Below are positions 40,927 to 49,026 of a DNA stretch of 49,026 nucleotides, piece by piece. Location: positions 1 through 49,026 of the forward strand of contig MSJI02000001.1 in assembly GCA_001931905.2 (NCBI GenBank), written 5' to 3'. Each line of letters begins with the position of its first letter. Position 1 is the stretch's first letter. A program made the position numbers and the translations under genes. The notes beneath the pieces are model-generated. The model searched no databases, was not told the DNA's origin, and worked only from the letters and a program-made list of their open reading frames with translations. The DNA is from Cladosporium sp. IMV 00045 (taxonomy: Eukaryota > Ascomycota > Dothideomycetes > Cladosporiales > Cladosporiaceae).

Positions 40927-42326
40927 ACGGGTCATGAAGCAAGAGACGGAATGACGGATGAGAGATTGTAAGATATATACCCCATGGTTCGAATGATGGG
41001 GTCGGGCATACTGGAAGCCCTGTTTACTTTTCGGCAACGCATAGCATTGGCGTTTTCTGGCGTTACCATGGATGATTTGCGGCGAGAAGAAGAAGAAGAA
41101 AAAGGCAAAACAGGGCGAAGCAGGTCGGCGAGCCTGTGTTTAAAAGATGTATAAAAGCGCCTGTTGGGGTTGTGTAGGTGATTTTTCACCCTATACACAC
41201 CTCTTGTGTCTTGGGTCAATTGATATCATGGGAACCTTTCTGTAACAGTAGCATGTTGTGATAGCATTTCTTTCTCCCTGAGTATTAAAAGACATCTCCA
41301 TTCAGCGTACTAGCCTCTGCATCTTATTTCTTCGAGGGTATTTCAAGACCGAGTTTCTAGGCTTGAAATACATGCATGCATGCAGCCTTACCGTCCCCGC
41401 CGAGGCTATGAGTGAAAGACGGTACTGTACTCGCGCCACGTCATGCGTGCAGTGCATGCGAACATGGAGACCAGACGTACTATACTAGTCAGTTCATTAG
41501 TTGGAAACTTGGATGTGATCGATCCCAGGACTACGGCCTGATCGTTATAATTGCTTGCATCACTTTGCCAACGGCGTCATTGAAGTGGCGCAGTCGGACC
41601 ACATCCAATCGTCGACGATACAAGTAGAACATCACCACTAATGCCGCATTTGCTGCCTTGGATTGCGCCTCGTTATTGTTTTAGCCATACATACCTTGGG
41701 TGGCATTTCTCAGACGGCGGCCTCACCAGCAGCAGCAGCCTCAGCCCAGCCAGGCAGGCAGACCCAAGCAGCAGGAAGCAGCGTCACATCGTTCCTTCCT
41801 CTCTCAAAACTCGTCGGCTGGCCCTCTCCATCGCGACTTCCTTGTTCAGCCGCCGTTTGTTTATCGCGGGGCAGCATTTCGGTTTTTATTAGCAGATCAA
41901 CCACAACATCTTCCTCTCTCTCTCGCTCCCTCGCAGAACAACAACATCCTCTCCTCACCTTCCCTCACACCCTTCTACCCATCACCACACACTCACTCAA
42001 CTTCACCCAACCTACCGCCAGCTGTGGAGCACGACCGCCTGCAGTGCATCCCCGGTCCGGCATCCCGACAAGACAAGCAAGAAAATCAGAGACAAGACAG
42101 ACAGACAGCTGCTCTCCCAACCCTGCGACGCTCCGCCGCTGCTGTCCCCGACGCACCGAGGAGACCTGCACCCTCGCTCTTTCTGTGCGTGTCTCGGCCG
42201 GCTTTCACATGAACAACCTCCACTCTCGCTACTACAACTACTGTTCCACCACTTCGACTTCGCCTCACCGGATTATGCACCGCTCTCCACTCGCCAGCAG
42301 CATCTCCTCTTGATTCGTCGCCAACC
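40927..42326. other. Intergenic: long leader of J-domain gene
   Basis: 1.4 kb without a supported gene. From about 41700 it is CT-rich, with several short upstream frames. A pyrimidine tract ending in GCAG at 41936 could be a 3' splice site of a leader intron. A GCATGCATGC run is near 41371-41385. Confidence 0.5.
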
Positions 42327-45300
42327 ATGCCAAAGGCATACGACGTCAAGCATAATTACTGTACGTATCCCGAACTCTATTTACATGTATCAATAAATGC
42401 TTCTCCCAAAAGCTAACTTCGATCGCAGATGCTGACCTAGAGCTCCCCACTTCTGCCTCTTGCGAAGAAGTCAAGAAACAATACCGCAAGCTCGCCCTTC
42501 AGTACCACCCCGATCGCAACGCTGGCAAAGAGGAGGAATACATCCCAAAGTTTCAGGCCATTCAGGCCGCGCATGAGATTCTAGGCGAACCCGCCGAGAA
42601 GAACAAGTACGATGGCGACAGGCGCAAGGCTGGTCTCTACCCCACCAGCGGGTTCAGTGCAAGCGGTTTCAGCGCCAGCACCGGTACGGCTGGAGGCACC
42701 AGAGGCAACCCATACCAGGCTACTTCAGCATACCCTCCACCGCCGCGTAGGACGCAGCCTGGCACATGGCAGCGACCGCAAGCAACTCAAACCGGAGCCG
42801 ATCGCTTCTCCAACTTCCCGCGCCAGGCGCCTACCGCTAAGAAACCCGATCCCGCGGCCGAGCGCCAGAACGCCTACAGAGCGTGGCAGAACATGAACAA
42901 TGCCCAGGATAGGCAGCAGCACCAGTCGCGGTTCTCGCAGTCCACCTCCCAGACGCAAGCTAAGACCGCGTCCCCGAGGAGGCCTGCTCCGCCGCCGAGG
43001 TCGACCGATCCCAAGTTCCCATCTGACGAGAAGATCCGCGCTGGATTCGCTTACCGCGAGGCACCTCAGTCCAGTACTGCCGAAAGAGCGGAGGAGCAGC
43101 AGTCTGCCTGGGCCGCATTCCAGAAGTCGCAGTCCAACTCGAGGTCGCCTGGTGTCAAGCGCAACAACACAACCACCAAGACTCCCAAGAAGCAAGGCTT
43201 CGACCCGAATGCGCCTGGATCTGACGAGGGACCTGCTCCTGACAGCCAGTATGCGCACCGTCACAAATCGGCAGACTTTGGCCGTCCTGGCTTCGCTCCG
43301 CCACCACCTCCTCCCAGACCATCTGGAACCGACTCACCTACTCCCGCACCTCAACGTCCGCACGCGGACCCTCTCAGACCTTTCAAGTCGCGCGATGAAG
43401 ATGCTCCCTACTCTGAGGGCAACCGCGTCAGAACCCCTTACTCATCATTCAGCGGAGAGCGCGTCGATTTCGCCGGCGACATGAGACGTTCTAACAGCAC
43501 CCGTGATACGTTCAGAATGCACTCCGGATCCGGCGATTCTAGGGCCCGTAGCACGAGCCCGCTCCGTCGGCAGAGCGAGGCAAAGAGCGACAGAAGCGAC
43601 ACTCAAGCTCAGCCAAATCCGCAGAAGCCTGCCTTTAGTGTGGGCGGCAGCTCAGGCACAAGTCCTGAGAGTTCGGATTTTGAGTCGACAGGTCAATACC
43701 AGAGCCCCTTCACGGGCCAGACGAGTGTACCACCCCAGAACCGTCCTAAGATCGTTCCCTCACGACCCAGCCGTCGCTTCAACGGCTCCTCTAATCCAAC
43801 TTCGCCTCCTCAAACGAGCGGTGGCGGGCTCAATGAAGGTGATATGAAGCGAAAGAGCAACTCAAACATGTACGTGTACCCACCCTCTTCCTCCAGCGAG
43901 AATCAGAACCCTTCTTCAATTACAGGCGAGTGGGCAAGGCGCATCTATGGCGGCGGCGCAGCAGCAGCAGCAGCAACTCAAGGCAGCATCAAAAAGCGGA
44001 GTGTCACCACTGCTTATTTGGCCGTACCCTCGACTCCGTCGCCTCGCCGTGCGTCGGCGGGTCGAGCGGCCGCTATGAGCCACGAGGACGACGTCTCTGT
44101 CAGCAAGCCTTCACGCCACAACACGCCCGTCACGTCTCGTCAGCCTCCGACGCTTGACGAGCACAATGCCTACTCGTCTGTGGGAGAAGCTTTGCAAGTG
44201 CTATTCGGATCAATCCCGGAAAGCTACGACATGGACACATTCCTGGTTCTCGCGTCGTCTACCCGTCTTGGGAAGCCTTCGGGGAACCCGATTGTCGACC
44301 ACGTCGTCAAGAAAGCCATTGCTACGTACCCCAGCGTCGGATACAGGTTGCCCGCCTCAGCTCAACATGCTAACCGCAACACTTCTCGTGACAGATTCTC
44401 TTTCCCGACATCACCGGATTTGTTCAGCCCGACCGCCACCTCGGCCAAGAGTCGTAGTGAAGAGAACATCAATACCAGTTTCTCAGCTAACGGCTGGAGC
44501 GGTACGTTCTCTGGCTCTGCCGACTATTTCGCTCCTCCGAATGCCTCTTCCAGACGTCAGTCGCCCGCTTCTCGTGGTGCGCAGCGTCCCGGCGTACGCA
44601 CGGCGAACTCGAACTATGGTCCCTCGGGAAGTGCAGTGCAATCTCCCACTTCCACCACAAGCATGCCGCCACCTCCTCCGCCACCGCCGAAGCCCTTCGC
44701 CACCGAGAGCGATGCCACTGGAGCGCAAAACCCAGTCGCCGACCCGAAGTTCAGCAGCGAGACTTGGGGAGAGGCCTTCAAAGACGACTCCTGGACTCGT
44801 CCGCCGAGCTCTTCCATGCCTCCGAGCAGCCCAGTCAAGAGCGGTGGCAGGTCCAGAGCTGCAAGCCGTAAGAACAGCAGAGCTCAGAAGCCTACCACTA
44901 CTGCCAGCGGTACTGCTGCAAACCCTCACGTCGTGGATGAGGAGGACGATGAGACGGTCAACCCTCCCAAGGCAGGTGGTCAGACTTTCGGAGGACCCGT
45001 CAACGAGCCGGATGCTATGGACATCGACAACACTCCTCCGGCTACGGATCAGCAGGCTCAGCAGCAGGCTCAACAGCAGCAGCATGCTGATCAACACAAA
45101 GAGCCACGTCTCGTTTCTGTGCCGCCGTCCGCCTGGCGCCAATCCCAGCAGCCGCAGCCACCGAACACTCACCACCGTGCTACTTCCAGTGGCTCTGCAA
45201 ATGCCCCATTGAAGGCGGATCTCAACGACCTGGCCAATGTTGCGCCGTTCGCTCAGAACAACGACGGCAGCGGCCTTCAGGATCTCAGCTCCATGTCCAG

Positions 45301-45745
45301 CACACTCCCCTTCACTTCTCAAGCTGCCAACACTCTCCCAACGAATCCGCACAAGCCTCAGACTCTCTCCACCCCCGTCGTCCCCATCGCACCCAAAGCT
45401 CCCACCCGCCTCAGCAAGCAAAGCTGGCAGCAATACGCGCAGAACTTCGGCGTCTACCTCCTCGCCTTCAACTCCTTCAACAACGCCATGCTGCAGCACT
45501 TCCAAGCACGCGACCAGCAGGCCGCAGCCAGAATGCAGACGGGCATGGGCTGGCTGGCCTCGACGGGCGATCCGAGCGTGGGCGGCGGTTTCGGCTCGTA
45601 CGCGCGCGAGGTCAGAGAGGACGAGCGCGTCCGCGCCACGTGGAACGTCGGCTGTGAGAGACACGCCGATGCCGTTAAGGAGTTTGACGAGATTAGGGAG
45701 CGCGTCAGACGCCTGGCTACGACGGGTGCTATTGTCGATCAGTGA
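42327..45745 (+). CDS. J-domain (DnaJ/Hsp40) protein with very long disordered region
   Basis: Hsp70 co-chaperone. Model: join(42327..42360, 42429..45745), 3351 nt, 1116 aa; intron 42361..42428 is gtacgt...atcgcag and lies inside the J domain. Residues 1-75 are the J domain (YYADLELPTSASCEEVKKQYRKLAL), with HPD at 38-40 and a helix containing KFQAIQAAHEILGEPAEK. No Gly/Phe or zinc-finger region of the DnaJA/B type follows, so it is a class C J protein. Residues 90-1000 are Ser/Pro/Asn/Gln-rich and disordered, with proline runs (near 43290 and 44660) and a Gln-rich stretch near 45050-45085. A folded, conserved-looking C-terminus begins at about residue 1010: WQQYAQNFGVYLLAFNSFNN, FQARDQQAAARMQTGMGWL. 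The client is unknown. Confidence 0.9.
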
Positions 45746-47130
45746 GCGGGAGTACGTTGATGGGTTTGCTAGGGGACATGCTGGACTGGTCTGGACTGGA
45801 ATGCATGGTTCTACTAACTCTCACAGCATCGACGAAAGCGCGCGAAGCTAAGCGGATTGGACGCAATGCGATCGACTCGACTTGACTTACTTTGAAGGTA
45901 TAACTTTTCTCTCTTCCTTTTTTTCTTTCAGCGTGGTTTTATTGGGCGTTCTTTCGAAAATGGAAATCGAGCAAGCGAGCGAGCATTCAGGGAAATGACA
46001 GCGAGAAAAGGGAGATGGAATGGTTCGGTTTTTTCGGGGACGTTTGACTATACCCGAGGGTTTCCTCTTGGTTCTTTTACAGCGGGTGTTGGTTTATGGC
46101 ACGGCAGGCGGGCATAATAGCGCTGGAGAAGAATGCGTGGAATTGAAACATTCGAAAAAGGCAAATGGAAACTCTGGGGTGCATTGAGTGGTGAGGGATT
46201 GCATTTTGCGCATGGGCGGAATGGAATGGTAAGGAAAAGGACAAATGCACGACACGCATTGCATTTGCGTTGAGCGAGACGATGGAGGAAATACCCTTTG
46301 AGCGTTTTTTGAGTGTTTTCTTGCTGGTTTGTTGAGAGATTTGAAGACAGAGGAAGTGTATGGAATGTTGAAAATGCGTCTCGTGAGTCTCTCTCCGTGG
46401 CGTGGTATCTACTGACGACATGGACTATGCGTGAGGGTGAGTGAGTGTACCAATGTAGCGGAGATGCTTGTAGCTTTTTGCTACTCTCTCAGCGGTGTAC
46501 CACCTATTTGGATGGACGGTGTCTGATGATGTTTGCATATATATACCGGAGATGTAATCGATTATTCTTCATGCGATCTGGGGGTCGGCTAGACCTGATT
46601 GATGTTTTTGGCGATGTTTTTCTGGTGATATGTTGCTTTTTCTTGGAATTACAAAACATGTATATCATCTACTTGTATCGACTTGGCTTTGGGATGATGA
46701 TATTCCGGGTTTAACTCATGTTAACAAAATTTGTTAAACGATTTTCAAAGTGGTACATCAATACCATCATCATTATAATCAACCCAAGAGAGATGCACCT
46801 TGCCAACAGGAATAGAGATAGGCAAGTCAAGTCAAATCACCCTCCGACTCTCAACTGCCGAAAGACACTCGGCCTTTCATCGTGCCGTCTCTCTCCCACC
46901 TCAGGGCAAAAGCGCCTATATCGGCATTGCTGCTGCTGCCCCGCGACCAAGCAAACCCCACTTCGACTTCAATCGTGTGGATTGCGTGAGAGTAGGTAGC
47001 TCATGGGATAGACAATTGCCGAAAGCTGACTACTGACTGTCCCATTATAGAAGGGTGTACTTGTCATTGTTCACCCGCTGTCCTTTTCCCTTCCCTTTCC
47101 TCTCCCTCCACCTAACTTGCTATCATATAT
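45746..47130. other. Intergenic
   Basis: 1.4 kb between the J-domain gene and the FAH gene. Several open frames lack ATG or any recognisable motif. Nothing is supported. Confidence 0.55.
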
Positions 47131-48310
47131 ATGAGTTGGTATTGCTTCACTGCAAGGTTGTTGACCACCACCACTGCTTTCACTCTCAGATCTACGCGAG
47201 TGGGAGCTTCTGGACGTGCTGCCACTAGTCTGTCATACACGACTCTCACCGCCAACGCTAGCAAGAAGCACACGAGACTTAGTCTTCCATCCCAACACCG
47301 CCAGCACTCTTCCACCACCAAGATGACCTCCCCCATCACAGCCTGGAGTCGCCTGATCCGCTACGTCTCCGCGCGCGACGGCAGCATCAAGTACGGCGAG
47401 CCGATCCTCTCGGAAGGAGAGAAGAACCCGGACATCGACGCCCTGGCGCTTGCAGGCGGGCTGAAAGTCAAGGTCCTTCAGGGCGAGAACCCGATTTTGG
47501 CCAAACCCACGGGCGAAGAGGATGAGGTGAAGAAGGGAGGACTGCTGGGTCCCTTGACGCCTAAGGATGTGCCGATTGTGAGGTGTGTGGGGTTGAATTA
47601 CAGGACGCATAGTATGTTGCATTTCTACCTAACTTATACCGTTCCTTGAAGATAGTAGAGAAAAAAGCAACACCAGCTAACAAGACCCTCACCTGACAGT
47701 CCTCGAAACCGGCTTCGACCTCCCCACCAACCCAACCCTATTCATCAAACCCTCCACAACCGTCGCCTCCACCCGCCAACCAACCCCGATCCCCACCCTC
47801 GGCCAACCGAAATGCGACTACGAAGGCGAACTCACCATCGTGATCGGCAAAGACGCCAAAAACGTCTCCGAAGCCGACGCCCTCAGCTACGTCGCAGGCT
47901 ACACATCCGGCAACGACGTCTCGTGCCGCGACTGGCAAATGGACAAAGACAAGGCAGGCATGATGCCGCAGTGGAGTTTCAGCAAGAGTTTCGACTCCTA
48001 CGCGCCGCTGGGTCCTTGTATCACCAGCACATCCGTGCTCGGGGACGCGAGCGGGCTGGCGCTGCGGACGTTCGTGAACGGGGAGAAGAGGCAGGAGAGC
48101 GACACGGGGGATCTGGTGTTTGGGGTGAGGAAATTGGTCAGTTTTTTGAGCACGGGGCAGACGCTGCAGGCGGGCAGTCTGATCATGACGGGCACTCCCG
48201 GTGGAGTTGGGTTTGGCATGAAGCCGCCGGTTTGGTTGAGGGATGGGGATGAGGTGGTCGTGGAGATTGAGGGGATTGGGAAGTGTGTGAATGTGATGAA
48301 GTTTGAGTAG
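47131..48310 (+). CDS. Fumarylacetoacetate hydrolase (FAH) family protein
   Basis: Metal-dependent hydrolase or decarboxylase acting on a 2-oxo or diketo acid; the family includes fumarylpyruvate hydrolases and FAHD1-type oxaloacetate decarboxylases. Model: join(47131..47611, 47700..48310), 1092 nt, 363 aa; intron 47612..47699 is gtatgt...ctgacag. Catalytic domain: CVGLNYRTHI completed across the intron, LFIKPSTTVAS, the metal-binding DYEGELTIVIG, GYTSGNDVSCRDWQ, GPCITS and IMTGTPGGVGFGM. The first 64 residues are rich in Ser/Thr/Arg and lack acids, like a mitochondrial presequence. A second in-frame ATG at 47323 (MTSPITAWSRL) would give a cytosolic form of 299 aa. Confidence 0.9.
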
Positions 48311-49026
48311 GTTGGTGTCGAAGGGTGGGGGGAGGTGGGCAGATTAGATAAGTAGGTGTGGTGGGAAGATATATAGAGAATCTTGACAGGTGCAAAAGTA
48401 TGAACATCTCATCGTCACACATTGACATTGACATAGCATTGTTTGCCAGCATCAACTTCCTACCACTACTATGTAGACACAACTCCAGTCCCAGGAAAGA
48501 CTTGACGCTTTGAAAATCAAACTTTTGAGGCAATACAATTCGTTCCACACGAGAACTGATTCCCCTCTGAGCACAATCGAGAAGCGAGAAGAAGATACCT
48601 AATAAACCGAAGCCACAGAAGTGAGACATCGCAATGTCAAAACACCAAGAGATCAAGTAGTAGGAAGGCTGAAGACGAACATGAAGAAGGTCTACATGCA
48701 TGTATATACATTCCAATCCCCCCGTTATCAGAATCCCATCGGGCCCCTGGAACCAGACAAAAACAAAAACCATCATTCACCCCAGTGGCAGACAGCAGTA
48801 GTAAACTCAATGAAAAGCTGGAACAACGCCAAAAAAGAGGAGAAAACAGTCAAAGAGCAATAAGAACAAGCAACCTCGTCTCTCCTCTTCAATCTCGTCT
48901 CTCAAGCAAGCTCGTCTCTTCCCTTCATGTCTAGATAGCAACAAAACCGAAGGTCCATATGAGACGATGGACCAATACAACACAAGAAAGCAAGAGGAAG
49001 AAAGCAGGGGGAAAAAAAGACAAAAA
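48311..49026. other. Intergenic to window end
   Basis: No gene is supported. The last 250 nt are purine-rich with repeated CTCGTCTCT-type words near 48875-48920. Confidence 0.5.

Noticed and set aside
39550..41037. 495-codon frame antisense to the Mss116-like gene
   Set aside because: It mirrors the GC-rich codon third positions and RGG repeats of the helicase. Its low-complexity Ala/Thr/Ser content is an artefact.
41663..42313. Overlapping 170- and 216-codon frames before the J-domain gene
   Set aside because: They lie in a CT-rich leader and read as Ser/Pro/Thr-rich low complexity. More likely untranslated leader.
44483..45664. 393-codon frame antisense to the J-domain gene
   Set aside because: Shadow of codon bias in a disordered, GC-rich coding region.
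46077..46421. 114-codon minus-strand frame after the J-domain gene
   Set aside because: No recognisable motif and biased composition; probably untranslated 3' sequence.

Overview
The window looks like nuclear DNA of a filamentous ascomycete fungus. Genes lie on both strands and are broken by short introns (about 48-109 nt) with GT-AG borders. There is an intron-containing tRNA-Tyr, and the proteins are typical of this group: a sugar transporter, an amino-acid permease, a secreted S10 carboxypeptidase, a GPI-type fasciclin protein, an RS-extended Hub1 and Mss116. A Dothideomycete is my best guess from remembered protein resemblance; it was not tested. No CRISPR, operon, phage or complete transposon was seen.

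Layout. 0-10 kb: the 3' end of a cysteine-rich ORF cut by the left edge, then leftward genes for a sugar transporter (with a 13-nt microexon), tRNA-Tyr, an unknown three-exon gene, an alpha/beta hydrolase ending in ARL and a fungal multi-pass membrane protein. 10-15 kb: orotate phosphoribosyltransferase (rightward) and the large XPC/Rad4 repair protein (leftward). 15-27 kb: leftward genes for an amino-acid permease, a secreted carboxypeptidase, a COG4091-type oxidoreductase with a SAF domain, a two-domain FAS1 protein and a 74-aa secreted protein whose two short exons would escape a simple ORF scan. 27-32 kb: a processive GT2 glycosyltransferase and a protein joining a HET-s-like amyloid motif, a membrane segment, a ubiquitin-like fold and a Cys cluster. 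32-38 kb: Hub1-like protein, acyl-CoA dehydrogenase, and a convergent FAD-oxidase/NAD(P)-binding pair. 38-49 kb: Mss116-like mitochondrial helicase, a very long J-domain protein and a FAH-family hydrolase.

Most genes are unrelated housekeeping or surface/nutrition functions. The only pair that looks functionally linked is the FAD oxidase and NAD(P)-binding reductase at 35.6-38 kb. Carboxypeptidase, FAS1 protein, 74-aa protein and GT2 enzyme form a stretch devoted to the cell surface and secretion.

Exon borders were placed by hand from splice motifs and reading frame. In every multi-exon model the exon lengths sum to a whole number of codons. The strongest leads for something undescribed are the amyloid-motif/ubiquitin-like protein at 30385-31701 and the 74-aa secreted protein at 26049-26328.
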